Shown: positions 43,928-52,815, numbered from the stretch's first letter. The stretch is 57,119 nucleotides of DNA from Cryobacterium levicorallinum (GCF_004402405.1 NZ_SOFE01000010.1:2684-59802), one strand, 5' to 3'. The notes: a model not told the origin generated them from the letters alone. Numbers and translations are program-made.

Positions 43928-44203
43928 CTAGGAGCCCAGCGCGATGTCGAGCTTGGCGACGAGTTCGTCGACGTCGAAGTAGTTGTTGATGACGATCACA
44001 TCGGCGTTGGTTTTGCCGATCGCGTCGACGAGCTCCGAGGAGGTCAGGATAACCTGGGCGTCGGCCGCGGCGGAACGCACGCCAGCGACATCCGTTGCCT
44101 GTACGCGTGCCTCGATCTCAAGCCGTTCGAGCGCGCGCTCGGCGTTGACCTTCAGAATGGCCGAGGTGCCGAGGCCGACGCCGCACATCACGACGATCTT
44201 CAC
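43928..44203 (-). CDS. PTS EIIB subunit (ascorbate/lactose-like fold)
   Basis: A 91-residue phosphocarrier. KIVVMCGVGLGTSAILKVNA has the phosphorylatable cysteine in the P-loop-like C-G-x-G-x-G-T-S motif of SgaB/UlaB-type EIIB proteins. DVIVINNYFDVDELVAKL closes the domain. It would take phosphate from the neighbouring EIIA and pass it to a sugar bound by an EIIC, but no EIIC gene is present in the window. It overlaps the EIIA gene by four bases. Confidence 0.87.
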   Translation of the reverse strand: MKIVVMCGVGLGTSAILKVNAERALERLEIEARVQATDVAGVRSAAADAQVILTSSELVDAIGKTNADVIVINNYFDVDELVAKLDIALGS

Positions 44204-44637
44204 GAGAAGACGCTCTGCACGAATTCCGCGGTGGTCGCGCCGGCCAGCGCCGGAATCACCGCCGGGTCATTGAACACGTTGGCGAGTTCGGCGACGAACT
44301 GGAGGTGGTCGTCGGCGCCGGCCACGGCCAGGCCGACGATCACGCTGACCGGGTCGTTGTGCGGGTGCCCGAAGGCGACCGGCTCAGCCAGAGTGACGAC
44401 GCAGAGTCCGTCGGTGAGAACATCCGCTCCCGGCCGCGCGTGCGCGAGTGCCAAGCCGGGCGCGATCACGATGTAGGCGCCGAATTCGTGGATCACCGCG
44501 ATCATGCGTTCGGTATAAGCGGATGTCGCGGCGCCGGAACGTACGAGCGCGTCGCCGGCGGCCGTGATGGCCGCGGTCCAGTCGTCAGCGTGCGCGCCGA
44601 TGGTGATGGCGTCAAGCGGGAGGTGCGGGAGTGGCAT
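44200..44637 (-). CDS. PTS EIIA subunit (fructose/mannitol/ascorbate type)
   Basis: A 145-residue PTS EIIA-2 domain protein. The active-site histidine is in APGLALAHARPG, and the flanking SAYTERMIAVIHEFGAYIVI matches the family pattern (Y-x2-M-x6-GPYIV). It accepts phosphate from HPr and passes it to EIIB. It is coupled to EIIB by an ATGA overlap and lies 45 bp after add on the same strand, so the three are probably one operon. That arrangement points to a pentose- or nucleoside-related substrate, but this is inference. Confidence 0.88.
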   Translation of the reverse strand: MPLPHLPLDAITIGAHADDWTAAITAAGDALVRSGAATSAYTERMIAVIHEFGAYIVIAPGLALAHARPGADVLTDGLCVVTLAEPVAFGHPHNDPVSVIVGLAVAGADDHLQFVAELANVFNDPAVIPALAGATTAEFVQSVFS

Positions 44638-44682
44638 GGTGTCTTTCGGTTATGCGGGGTCGTCCTTGGTTGGCTGGCGGGG

Positions 44683-45801
44683 CTAGGCGTCGCCGAAGCC
44701 CGCTTCGATGGCTTCGACGAGTTCTTCGCGGTCTTCCAGCGGCAGGAACGCCGCGTGGGCAGCGTTGAGCTGGAAGGTCTCGAGGTCGCCGAGGTCGTAG
44801 CCGAAGGCATCCGAGAGCAGGGCGAGTTCCTGGGACAGGGTGGTGTCACTCATCAGGCGGTTGTCGGTGTTGACGGTGACCTTGAAGCCGAGCTGGTACA
44901 GCAGGTCGAAGGGGTGGTCGAAAAGTTCTTCGCCCCAGGCGGCGACCGCTCCGGTCTGCAAGTTCGAGGACGGGCTCAGCTCGAGGGTGATCTCGCGGTC
45001 GCGCACCCATTGGGCCACCGGTCCGAGGGTGACGAAGGTGTTGTCGTCGTCCTGGCGTTCGATCGTGACGTCTTCGGCGAGGCGCACGCCGTGGCCAAGG
45101 CGCAGGGCGCGGCCGTCGAAGAGGGCGCCGCGGATGCTGTCAAGCCCGTCGGCCTCGCCGGCATGCACGGTGACCGGCATGAATTCGCGGGCTAGCAGGT
45201 CGAAGGCCGCGCGGTGGTTGCCGGCCGGGAAGCCGGCCTCGGCGCCGGCGATGTCGAAGCCGACGACGCCGTCGAAGCGGTAGCGCACGGCGAGTTCGGC
45301 GATCTCGAGGCCGCGGTTCGCGTGGCGCATGGCGGTGATGAGCTGGCCGATGCGGATGCTGCGGCCCGACTGCTCGACGTTCTCAATGCCGGCTTCGATG
45401 CCGTCCTGCACAGCCTCGACGACCTCGTTCAGGGTGAGGCCGCGAGCCAGGTGCTGCTCGGGAGCCCAGCGGATCTCTCCGTAGATGACGCCGTCATCGG
45501 CGAGGTCTTCGACGAATTCGCGGGCGACCCGGGTCAGGCCCTCGCGGGTCTGCATGACGGCGGTCGTGACGTCGAAGGTCTTCAGGTATTCCACGAGCGA
45601 GCCGGCATTGGACTGGTCGGAGAACCATTCGCCGAGCGCGTCGGCATCCGTTGTGGGAAGCACGAATCCGATGGAGTCGGCCAGCTCGATGATGGACTGC
45701 GGACGCAGACCGCCGTCGAGGTGGTCGTGCAGCGAAACCTTGGGCAGGGTGTTGATGCTCGTGCCGCCGCCGGGCATGAGGAATTCCTCGATCAAAGTCA
45801 T
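44683..45801 (-). CDS. add: Adenosine deaminase
   Basis: A 372-residue zinc enzyme that deaminates (deoxy)adenosine to (deoxy)inosine, feeding the PNP. It has the metal motif VSLHDHLDGGLRP (H-x-H), GEIRWAPEQHL, TVHAGEADG with the catalytic Glu, LGHGVRLAED with the catalytic His, ELSPSSNLQTGAV, and TVNTDNRLMSDTTL with the metal-binding Asp. The length is normal for the family. It is divergent from the nucleoside hydrolase, with a family B repeat in the promoter region. Confidence 0.95.
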   Translation of the reverse strand: MTLIEEFLMPGGGTSINTLPKVSLHDHLDGGLRPQSIIELADSIGFVLPTTDADALGEWFSDQSNAGSLVEYLKTFDVTTAVMQTREGLTRVAREFVEDLADDGVIYGEIRWAPEQHLARGLTLNEVVEAVQDGIEAGIENVEQSGRSIRIGQLITAMRHANRGLEIAELAVRYRFDGVVGFDIAGAEAGFPAGNHRAAFDLLAREFMPVTVHAGEADGLDSIRGALFDGRALRLGHGVRLAEDVTIERQDDDNTFVTLGPVAQWVRDREITLELSPSSNLQTGAVAAWGEELFDHPFDLLYQLGFKVTVNTDNRLMSDTTLSQELALLSDAFGYDLGDLETFQLNAAHAAFLPLEDREELVEAIEAGFGDA

Positions 45802-45934
45802 ACGAACAAGCTCCTCGGTACGGGGGCGGGTGTGAACTACAGCCGCGCGCCCAGCTTATCGGAGCGGCTCTGGGCGGACCATGAGAAATGCACGAGCGGA
45901 TGCGCCGCCTCGCGTCGCTGCCGCTGCCCGCGCG

Positions 45935-46005
45935 CGCCGGGCCCACCTTCGGCAACTGGGCCCATGATCTACCATGGTCCCGGTTTCCGGGCCCGGGCCC
46001 GGAAA
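45935..46005. repeat. Family B palindromic repeat, copy 2 (71 bp)
   Basis: This copy has the same orientation and length as copy 1. It contains GGGCCCACCTT, an imperfect hairpin at 45958-45981 and the identical 22-bp palindrome at 45984-46005. It lies in the divergent promoter region of add and the nucleoside hydrolase. Confidence 0.9.
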
Positions 46006-46029
46006 GGGGAAGACCACGTACCCTGAGTT

Positions 46030-46980
46030 GTGCCCACCAAAATCATCCTCGACTGCGATCCCGGCCACGACGATGCGATCGCGTTGCTCCTCGCGCACGG
46101 CAATCCGAACATCGACCTCGTCGCCGTGACCACGGTGATGGGCAACCAGACCCTCGACAAGGTCACTCGCAACGCCCTGTCCGTGGCCCGGGTGGCCGGC
46201 ATTACCGGAGTGCCATTTGCCGCCGGATGCCCGCGCCCGCTGGTTCGGCAGATTGAAACGGCCCCGTCCATCCACGGCGAGTCAGGCCTCGACGGCCCGG
46301 TGCTGCCCGAACCGACCCTCGAGCTCGACGCTCGGCACGCCGTCGACCTCATCATCGACACGATCATGGCGCACGAGCCCGGGGAAATCACCCTCGTGCC
46401 GACCGGCGCCCTGACCAATATCGCCCTCGCCGCCCGCAAAGAGCCGCGCATCGTCGAGCGGGTCAAGCAGGTCGTGCTTATGGGCGGCGGCTACCACGTG
46501 GGCAACTGGTCGGCCACAGCCGAGTTCAACATCGTCATCGATCCCGAAGCCGCCCACATCGTGTTCAACGAGACGTGGCCGCTGACCATGATCGGGCTCG
46601 ACCTCACCCACCAGGCCCTCGCCACCCCCGACATCGTCACCCGCATCGCCGCCGTCGGCACAGCGCCGGCCCGGTTCGTCGGCGAGCTGCTCGCCTTCTT
46701 CGCGGAAACCTACAAGGATACCCAGGGTTTCGACTACCCGCCGGTGCACGACCCGTGCGCGGTCGCCTACGTGATCGACCCGAGTGTCATCACCGTGCGC
46801 AAGGCTCCGCTCGACGTGGAACTGGCGGGCACCCTCACGCTCGGCATGACCGTGGCCGACTTTCGTGCGCCGGCCCCGGCCGACTGCGCCACCCAGGTGG
46901 CCGTCGACCTCAACCACGAGAAGTTCTGGGCCCTCATCGTCGACGCCCTCGAGCGCATCGGCGACCCGCCCCAAAGTTAA
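46030..46980 (+). CDS. Nucleoside hydrolase (inosine-uridine preferring type)
   Basis: A 316-residue enzyme that cleaves ribonucleosides to base and ribose. It has IILDCDPGHDDAIALLLA, the calcium-binding DxDPGxDD signature, then TTVMGNQTLDKVTRNAL, VPTGALTNIALAAR, MGGGYHVGNWSATAEFN and the late calcium ligand in VHDPCAVAYV. The GTG start lies five bases after TACCCT (46019-46024), another leaderless-like arrangement. It works beside add and punA in nucleoside salvage. Confidence 0.93.
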   Translation: MPTKIILDCDPGHDDAIALLLAHGNPNIDLVAVTTVMGNQTLDKVTRNALSVARVAGITGVPFAAGCPRPLVRQIETAPSIHGESGLDGPVLPEPTLELDARHAVDLIIDTIMAHEPGEITLVPTGALTNIALAARKEPRIVERVKQVVLMGGGYHVGNWSATAEFNIVIDPEAAHIVFNETWPLTMIGLDLTHQALATPDIVTRIAAVGTAPARFVGELLAFFAETYKDTQGFDYPPVHDPCAVAYVIDPSVITVRKAPLDVELAGTLTLGMTVADFRAPAPADCATQVAVDLNHEKFWALIVDALERIGDPPQS

Positions 46981-47139
46981 GCGGCCGGGAACGGATGCCC
47001 CCTCGTCGCTTCCCGAGATGCACCTGCCCCGGAATGCTGCGAGGGCGGCCACCCGTGAATCTGCCCGGGCTCGCGACCGACGCGTGACTTCCCCCGCACA
47101 AACGGGTTGGCTGAATTACCACCACTACTCGGGAGCACC

Positions 47140-48108
47140 ATGACCAAGACCGCGCCGGCCAGCACGAGCAAACCCATTCCCGACATCCAGGTTCCCGACC
47201 TGCACGGCCAGCTGGCCGTCGTCACGGGCGCTAACAGCGGCCTCGGCTTCGGCCTGACCGGCCGCCTCGCCCGGGCCGGCGCCGAGGTCATTCTCGCCGT
47301 GCGCAACGAGGAGAAGGGCGCCGCGGCCGTCAAACTCCTGAACGAACAGTCCCCGGAGGCGAGCGTCAGCATCCGTCATCTCGATCTGGCGTCGCTCTCG
47401 AGTATCGCCGGATTCGGTGAGGAGCTCAGGAACGAGGGCCGCCCGATCGACATTCTGCTCAACAACGCTGGCCTCATGATGCCGCCTGTGCGCGACGAAA
47501 CCGAAGACGGCTTCGAGCTGCAGTTCGGCACCAACCACCTCGGACACTTCGCGCTCACCGCGCATCTGCTTCCGCTGCTGCGGGCGGCCGGCACCAGCAG
47601 GGTCGTGAGTCTGTCGAGCCTCATCGCCCGCGGCGGCCACCTCGACTTCACCGACCTGCAGGGTCTGCGTTACCGCGCGCACCGCGCCTACGGACTCTCC
47701 AAACTGGCCACGCTCATGTTCGCGCGCGAGCTCAACCGGCGCAGCGTCGTCGGGAGCTGGGGCGTGCGCAGCGTCGCCGCGCACCCGGGCGCAACAGTCA
47801 CGAACCTGCAGATCTCCGGCCCCACCCACAACGGGGCCTCGGCCCGCATCTTCCTCGCCGCCAACGAAGCCTCACACCGCATCGGCTGGATGTGGCAGCA
47901 GGTCGACCAAGGCATTCTTCCCGCCCTGTACGCGGCGACGAATCCCGCGGCGGCCGGCGGCGGTTACTACGGCCCTGGCGGGTTCGGTGAACTCACCGGC
48001 GCACCTGCTCCCGCCAGGCTGCCCAAACGTTCCCTCGATGAAGCGGATGCCCGCCGCCTCTGGTCGGTCTCGGAGAAACTCACCGGGGTGACCTACCCGG
48101 CCGTCTAG
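47140..48108 (+). CDS. Short-chain dehydrogenase/reductase
   Basis: A 322-residue SDR of the extended retinol-dehydrogenase-like group. It has [20 protein letters not shown] for the cofactor, [25 protein letters not shown], the catalytic serine in [12 protein letters not shown] and [12 protein letters not shown] (Y-x3-K). The start at 47140 has GGGAG five bases upstream; the ATG at 47107 has none. The substrate is unknown. It is convergent with the alpha/beta hydrolase, with one base between stops. Confidence 0.9.
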   Translation: MTKTAPASTSKPIPDIQVPDLHGQLAVVTGANSGLGFGLTGRLARAGAEVILAVRNEEKGAAAVKLLNEQSPEASVSIRHLDLASLSSIAGFGEELRNEGRPIDILLNNAGLMMPPVRDETEDGFELQFGTNHLGHFALTAHLLPLLRAAGTSRVVSLSSLIARGGHLDFTDLQGLRYRAHRAYGLSKLATLMFARELNRRSVVGSWGVRSVAAHPGATVTNLQISGPTHNGASARIFLAANEASHRIGWMWQQVDQGILPALYAATNPAAAGGGYYGPGGFGELTGAPAPARLPKRSLDEADARRLWSVSEKLTGVTYPAV

Positions 48109-48109
48109 C

Positions 48110-48949
48110 TCAGCTGTCGATCACGTTCACCAGCACCCGGGCCAGGCGCCGGCGGATGATGTGGTCGTTGGCCTCGACCCGGTGCATGGTGACGTGGCGC
48201 ATCCGCTCAATGATGGTCATGCTGCCCTGCGCGATGAACGCGTCGAGCGCACCGTAGATCACGTCGACCGGCACCTCGAGGCTCGCGATATCGCTCACCA
48301 CGGTCTGCGATTCGATGCAGTGCTCCATCGACTTGATGAACGGCGTCCATGTTTTCTCGGTCAGTTCAAAGATGCCCTTGGGGAGCAGCCGCGTGATGAT
48401 GGACGCGTTGGCGAGTGTGAAATCCTTATTGGCGCGCAGAAAATCGTAGGCCCGCAGGTAGGCGCTGACTCGCGCTTTGACTCGTGGGTCGCCGATATCG
48501 CTCGGTGACACATAGACCGGCGGCCCGACCAGCACCACGCGCGACACCGTGCCGCTGCCTGTCAGCCTCCGCCAAACGCTCGCCCCCGGGCCCTGCCGCT
48601 GCATCGCGGCGTAGCGGGTGCTGATCAGGCTGCCGAGGGAGTGGCCGACCAGCACGAACGGCTCGCGCAGTTTCAATGAGCGGATGGTCGCGGCCAGGGC
48701 CCCGACATGATCCTCCAGCCGGTACTCGCAGCCGTCCGGTGCCGGCGACTGCCCGAAGCCCAGAATGTCCACCGCGATCACCCGATGATTCGGGGTGAGC
48801 CGCGGGATCACCTCGTAGAAGGTGATCGAGGACGACGCGATGCCGTGCACGAGAATGACGACCGGGCCGGTACCCGCATCCGTTGCCACGTGCAACAGCG
48901 GTGGGCGGGACCGACGCGCTCGGCGCATCCGCTCCGCCCACCAGATCAT
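48110..48949 (-). CDS. Alpha/beta-fold hydrolase
   Basis: A 279-residue esterase/hydrolase. VVILVHGIASSSITFYEVIP forms the oxyanion hole, LVGHSLGSLIS carries the nucleophile serine, DAFIAQGSM the acidic residue and EANDHIIRRR the histidine. A basic N-terminal segment (WWAERMRRARRSRP) precedes the fold. There is no signal peptide. It follows the small coiled-coil protein gene by three bases and is probably co-transcribed with it. Confidence 0.88.
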   Translation of the reverse strand: MIWWAERMRRARRSRPPLLHVATDAGTGPVVILVHGIASSSITFYEVIPRLTPNHRVIAVDILGFGQSPAPDGCEYRLEDHVGALAATIRSLKLREPFVLVGHSLGSLISTRYAAMQRQGPGASVWRRLTGSGTVSRVVLVGPPVYVSPSDIGDPRVKARVSAYLRAYDFLRANKDFTLANASIITRLLPKGIFELTEKTWTPFIKSMEHCIESQTVVSDIASLEVPVDVIYGALDAFIAQGSMTIIERMRHVTMHRVEANDHIIRRRLARVLVNVIDS

Positions 48950-48952
48950 GTG

Positions 48953-49174
48953 CTAATTATCGTCACGCAGGGTGGCCTTGAAGTCGTTCTTGGTCTCGGT
49001 GGCGTTGCGCTCGGCCTCGGCGTGCTTGACCTCGCCCTCGGCCTTCTTCACCTTGACGTCAGCCTTGGCCTCGTCGACCCGGTCTTCGACGCGGTCCTTG
49101 GCGTCATCAACCGCCCGGCCGATCTTTTTGCCGGTGGCATCGAGTGCATCCTTGGCATCGTCTACGAATCCCAT
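48953..49174 (-). CDS. Small amphipathic coiled-coil protein, stress type
   Basis: A 73-residue protein composed almost wholly of Lys, Glu, Asp and Ala in an 11-residue-like amphipathic pattern (DDAKDRVEDRVDEAKADVKV). It resembles CsbD/LEA-like stress proteins in composition, without a diagnostic motif. A strong AGGAGG ribosome binding site eight bases upstream supports it. It heads a two-gene unit with the hydrolase. Confidence 0.75.
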   Translation of the reverse strand: MGFVDDAKDALDATGKKIGRAVDDAKDRVEDRVDEAKADVKVKKAEGEVKHAEAERNATETKNDFKATLRDDN

Positions 49175-49333
49175 GTTGTCCTCCTGATCGTGTGTGCAGT
49201 TGGGTTGAACGTGCAGTCGGGCTGCTCGCCGTCTCCCTGACCTTACTTCGGGGGTAGGCGCCGAGTCCCAATTGTGATCCGACTCCCAGACTGCCCCCAG
49301 ACAGCGCCCCCACCCCGCTCGGTACGGTGAGTC

Positions 49334-50221
49334 ATGAGACGAACCTGGGGAGTGATCGCGGTCCTTCTGACCGCCGTGTTGTTGGCGGGATGCACGGCGA
49401 ATAGTGGTTCGGTGAGCACGGACTCTTCTGGGAGCACAGGCTCGTCGGAAGGCGACGTCGGCGCGGTCGCGCCGGAACAGGACTTTTCGGTCGACAAAGC
49501 CCCCTACGGCAGCGTCGTCACCGGCACCACGGGCGACGTGAACACGTCCAACCGGGACGTCATCACCACCGGGTCCATGTCGATCACAGCCACTGATCCG
49601 GTCGCGGCGAGCGAATCCGCCGTCACGATCACCGAACAGGCCGGCGGACGCGTCGACAGCCGCAGCGAAAACCCGGGCACCGACGTCCAGCCAGCGAGCG
49701 CCACCCTCACCCTGCGTATTCCGTCCGACGAACTCGACCGTACCCTGGCCGAGCTCAAGAAACTCGGCCGGCTCAACTTCGTCTCGCTCAACGCCCAGGA
49801 CGTGACACAGCAGAGCCAGGACCTCGACGCCCGCATCACGGCTCTGACCACCTCGGTTGACCGGTTGTTGGCACTGATGGCCTCGGCGACGAGCACGACC
49901 GACCTGATCAGCATCGAAGACGCATTGTCGAGTCGGCAGGGTGAGCTCGAAAGCCTGCAGTCCCAGCGCGACTTTCTCGCCGATCAGATCGATTACTCGA
50001 CCGTGCAGCTCGAATTGGTTTCGGAAGGCACCGTGGCCGCCGGCGGCCCCGACAATTTCTGGACCGGCATTATCGCCGGTTGGACCGCCCTCGTCGCCGC
50101 CGCCGGCGGCCTGCTGATCGGCCTCGGAGTTGCTCTGCCCTGGCTGGTCATACTGGCGATTTTCGGGGCAATCGCGCTCGTGATCGTGCGGGTGTTGGCG
50201 CGACGGCGTAAGGCTGCATAG
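49334..50221 (+). CDS. DUF4349-domain lipoprotein
   Basis: A 295-residue protein. The N-terminus is a lipoprotein signal peptide with lipobox LLAGC, giving a lipid-anchored Cys near residue 20, followed by a Ser/Gly-rich linker. The DUF4349 domain (about residues 75-285) has TTGSMSITATDPVAA, TLRIPSDELDRTLAELKKLG, a central coiled-coil (about 155-215) and a C-terminal transmembrane helix followed by RVLARRRKAA. The function of the family is unknown. TACGGT lies five bases before the ATG, suggesting a leaderless start. Confidence 0.85.
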   Translation: MRRTWGVIAVLLTAVLLAGCTANSGSVSTDSSGSTGSSEGDVGAVAPEQDFSVDKAPYGSVVTGTTGDVNTSNRDVITTGSMSITATDPVAASESAVTITEQAGGRVDSRSENPGTDVQPASATLTLRIPSDELDRTLAELKKLGRLNFVSLNAQDVTQQSQDLDARITALTTSVDRLLALMASATSTTDLISIEDALSSRQGELESLQSQRDFLADQIDYSTVQLELVSEGTVAAGGPDNFWTGIIAGWTALVAAAGGLLIGLGVALPWLVILAIFGAIALVIVRVLARRRKAA

Positions 50222-50224
50222 GCT
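50195..50224 (+). promoter_or_regulatory. Leaderless promoter of the acyl-CoA dehydrogenase-thrE operon
   Basis: TTGGCG (50195-50200), an 18-bp spacer and TAGGCT (50219-50224) lie seven bases before the GTG start at 50232. The promoter overlaps the 3' end of the DUF4349 gene. Confidence 0.6.
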
Positions 50225-50231
50225 TGTCCCT

Positions 50232-51464
50232 GTGACCGAGTTTCTCCCTGCTTTAACCCTGCCCGAAACCTCTCCGGCAGCGCCCGTTTTTGTTCCCTCG
50301 ACCGAGCCGGTGCTGTCTGATCAGCTGCTGGCCGGCATCCGCTCACGGGCAGCCGGGTATGACCGGGCCAACGCCTTCTTCACCGAAGATCTCGAGGTGC
50401 TCGTCGCTGCCGGCTACCTGCGCGCCCTCGTGCCGGTGCAGTTCGGCGGACTCGGCCGCACCCTGCAACAGACCGTGCGCGAGCAGACCCGGCTCGCCGC
50501 GCACGCCCCGGCCACCGCCCTCGCCGTGAACATGCACCTGGTTTGGACCGGTGTCGCCGCCAGCCTGAACGCGCAGGGCGACCACTCGCTCGACTTCGTG
50601 CTCGAAGAGGCCATGCGAGGCGAAATCTTCGCCTTTGGCGTGAGCGAACCCGGCAACGACCTGGTGCTGTTCGGCTCGCACACGGATGCCCTCCCCCAGC
50701 AAGATGGCGGCTACCGGTTCACCGGCACCAAGGTGTTCACCTCGCTCTCCCCCGCCTGGACCCGGCTCGGAACCCTCGGCCTGGATTCCTCCGCCCCAGC
50801 TGACCCCGCGATCGTCTGGGCGTTTCTCGATCGAGCGGATGCCGGCATCCGCTCGAAAGATGACTGGGACACCCTCGGCATGCGCGCCAGCCAGAGCCAG
50901 AGCACCGTGCTCGATGGCGCTCTCGCCCGCCCGGACCGGGTCGTGCGCCGCCTGCCGATCGGCCCGAACGGCGACCCGCTCATCGCCGGCATCTTCGCCA
51001 ACTTTGAAATTCTGCTCAGCGCCGTGTACACCGGAATCGGCCAGCGCGCGCTCGAACTCGCCGCCCTGGGCGCTAACCGTCGCACCTCGCTGACAAACGA
51101 AGGGCGCACGCACGCGCAGGATCCGGTCGCGCGGTGGCGGATCGGGGACCTCGTCATTGCGATGGACGGCATCTATCCGCAGATCGACGCCCTCGCCCGG
51201 GCGGTCGACGAGCGATTATTCGCGGTCGGACCGGCCTGGTTCGCGCAGCTGTCCGGGCTCAAATACCGGGCCACCCAGAACGCCAAGTTCGTCGTCGACA
51301 CCGCCGTGCAGGTTGCCGGCGGCTCCGCCTACGCCGCGTCCTCCGAACTGGCCCGGCTCTACCGCGACGTGCTCGCGGGTTACTTCCACCCCTCCGACGC
51401 GGACTCCGCGCACGCGACCGCCGCAGCATCCGTTCTCGGACCCCTCGATTTGCCTGCCTCATGA
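50232..51464 (+). CDS. Acyl-CoA dehydrogenase-fold flavoprotein
   Basis: A 410-residue protein with the acyl-CoA dehydrogenase order: an N-terminal helical domain, FAFGVSEPGNDLVLFGSHTD for flavin binding, GYRFTGTKVFTSLSPAWTRL, DWDTLGMRASQSQSTVLDGA, and a C-terminal helical domain ending SSELARLYRDVLAGYFHPS. The usual catalytic glutamate loop (Y-x-G-x-x-x-(V/I)) is not visible, and the C-terminal end looks closer to the flavin monooxygenase-like branch (DszC/SfnB type). The function may therefore be oxygenation rather than dehydrogenation (inference). It overlaps the ThrE gene in an ATGA arrangement. Confidence 0.8.
   Translation: MTEFLPALTLPETSPAAPVFVPSTEPVLSDQLLAGIRSRAAGYDRANAFFTEDLEVLVAAGYLRALVPVQFGGLGRTLQQTVREQTRLAAHAPATALAVNMHLVWTGVAASLNAQGDHSLDFVLEEAMRGEIFAFGVSEPGNDLVLFGSHTDALPQQDGGYRFTGTKVFTSLSPAWTRLGTLGLDSSAPADPAIVWAFLDRADAGIRSKDDWDTLGMRASQSQSTVLDGALARPDRVVRRLPIGPNGDPLIAGIFANFEILLSAVYTGIGQRALELAALGANRRTSLTNEGRTHAQDPVARWRIGDLVIAMDGIYPQIDALARAVDERLFAVGPAWFAQLSGLKYRATQNAKFVVDTAVQVAGGSAYAASSELARLYRDVLAGYFHPSDADSAHATAAASVLGPLDLPAS
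50831..50856. repeat. Perfect 26-bp palindrome made of two GCATCCG words
   Basis: The half site TCGAGCGGATGCC is followed directly by its exact complement. It lies inside the acyl-CoA dehydrogenase-like gene and encodes part of DRADAGIRSK. Confidence 0.9.
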
Positions 51465-52807
51465 GTTTCAGCAAGACCACCGCCATCACGCTCGACCACT
51501 CCGGTTACACCCGGGCCGTGCTCGACCTCACCATGCGCCTCGCCGAAGTCATCTTCACCGCCGGCGCCGGCGCCGAAGACGCCACCGCCGCGATGATCGC
51601 GCTCACCAGGGCCTACGGGCTCAAGGGCACCGACGCGAATATCACCCACACGACCATCACGCTAACCCAGGAAGACCCGTCGACGCACGAGTCGATCATC
51701 CGCAGCCGCAACGTGAAGTACCGCACGCTGGACTATTCCAAGCTCACCGCCACCTCGGAGCTGATCGCGGACATTATCGAGAAGCCGATCGAGGTCGCCG
51801 AGGCCCGCAAGATCCTCGCGACCATCGTCAGCTCAAAACCGCAGGTGCCCAAACAGTGGCGCCGCATCGGCTGGAGCCTGGTCGGTGCCGGCGCCGCCGT
51901 TCTGATCGGCGGCGGGCCGACGGTGATCATCGCCGCCTTTATCGCCACCTGGATCATCGACTGGATCACGTCGGTGCTCGACCACCGCCAGGTTCCGCTG
52001 TTCTACCAGACGGTCGTCGGCGGGGCGATCGGCCCCCTCGTCGCCACGGTCGTGCGGGTGATCGACCCCACGGCCAACCCCTCGCTCGTCGTCGTCGCCA
52101 CCATCATCATGCTTCTCGCCGGTGTCACAACGTTCGGTGCCGTGCATGACACGCTCTCGGGGTTTTACCTGACCGGCACCGCCCGACTGGTGGAGGCCCT
52201 CCTGATCACGGCTGGCCTGGTCACCGGGGTGTCGGGATCCGCCCTGTTTTTGGCCCGGTTCGGGCTGCTGCTCGAGATCGACTCGAATCCGATCGTGACT
52301 ATCGGCGTGCTGCCGGTACTGCTCGTAGCCGCCATCGTCATCGTCATCGGGTTTGCGCTGGCCGTGCAGGTACCGTGGCGGGCGGTCTGGGTGGTCTGCG
52401 TGCTCGGCGCTCTCGCCGAGTTTCTGTTCGTGGCCGCGCTGGCCGGCGGATTCGGACTGGTCGGGGCCTCGGCGGCGAGCGCCCTCGGCGTCGGCCTGCT
52501 GGCGGCGGTCGCGGCGCGCATCGTGCGTACCCCTCCGCTCGTCATTATGGTGACGGCGCTCGTGCCGCTCGTGCCCGGCCTCACCCTGTTTCGAGGGTTG
52601 CTCCAGCTCTCCGAGGGCGATATCAACGGGCTGCTCGCATTGCTCACCGCTGCCGGCATCGCGATGGCCCTCGCGGCCGGCGCGCTGCTGTCGCAGTATG
52701 TCGTGCAGATCGTCTGGGGCCCGGCGCGCAGGCTGCAGCGCCGCTTCGTCGGACCACTCATGGCCCTGCCGGTGCGACTCGGCCGCGACGCAACCAAGCG
52801 CATTTAG
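51461..52807 (+). CDS. Threonine/serine exporter family protein (ThrE type)
   Basis: A 448-residue membrane protein of the ThrE family (DUF1212 plus DUF3815). The cytoplasmic N-terminal part has MRLAEVIFTAGAGAEDA and a beta-rich stretch, followed by about ten helices with GGGPTVIIAAFIATWIIDWI and LVPLVPGLTLFRGLLQLSEG, the latter a family hallmark. It would export small amino acids or peptides. The open frame begins at 51134, but the ATG at 51461 overlaps the upstream stop (ATGA) and gives the correct family N-terminus. Confidence 0.9.
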   Translation: MSFSKTTAITLDHSGYTRAVLDLTMRLAEVIFTAGAGAEDATAAMIALTRAYGLKGTDANITHTTITLTQEDPSTHESIIRSRNVKYRTLDYSKLTATSELIADIIEKPIEVAEARKILATIVSSKPQVPKQWRRIGWSLVGAGAAVLIGGGPTVIIAAFIATWIIDWITSVLDHRQVPLFYQTVVGGAIGPLVATVVRVIDPTANPSLVVVATIIMLLAGVTTFGAVHDTLSGFYLTGTARLVEALLITAGLVTGVSGSALFLARFGLLLEIDSNPIVTIGVLPVLLVAAIVIVIGFALAVQVPWRAVWVVCVLGALAEFLFVAALAGGFGLVGASAASALGVGLLAAVAARIVRTPPLVIMVTALVPLVPGLTLFRGLLQLSEGDINGLLALLTAAGIAMALAAGALLSQYVVQIVWGPARRLQRRFVGPLMALPVRLGRDATKRI

Positions 52808-52815
52808 CGCGCGCT

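Noticed and set aside
51134..51460. Fusion of extra N-terminal sequence to ThrE
   Set aside because: It is the out-of-frame shadow of the acyl-CoA dehydrogenase-like gene; the Arg-rich composition is typical of a shadow.
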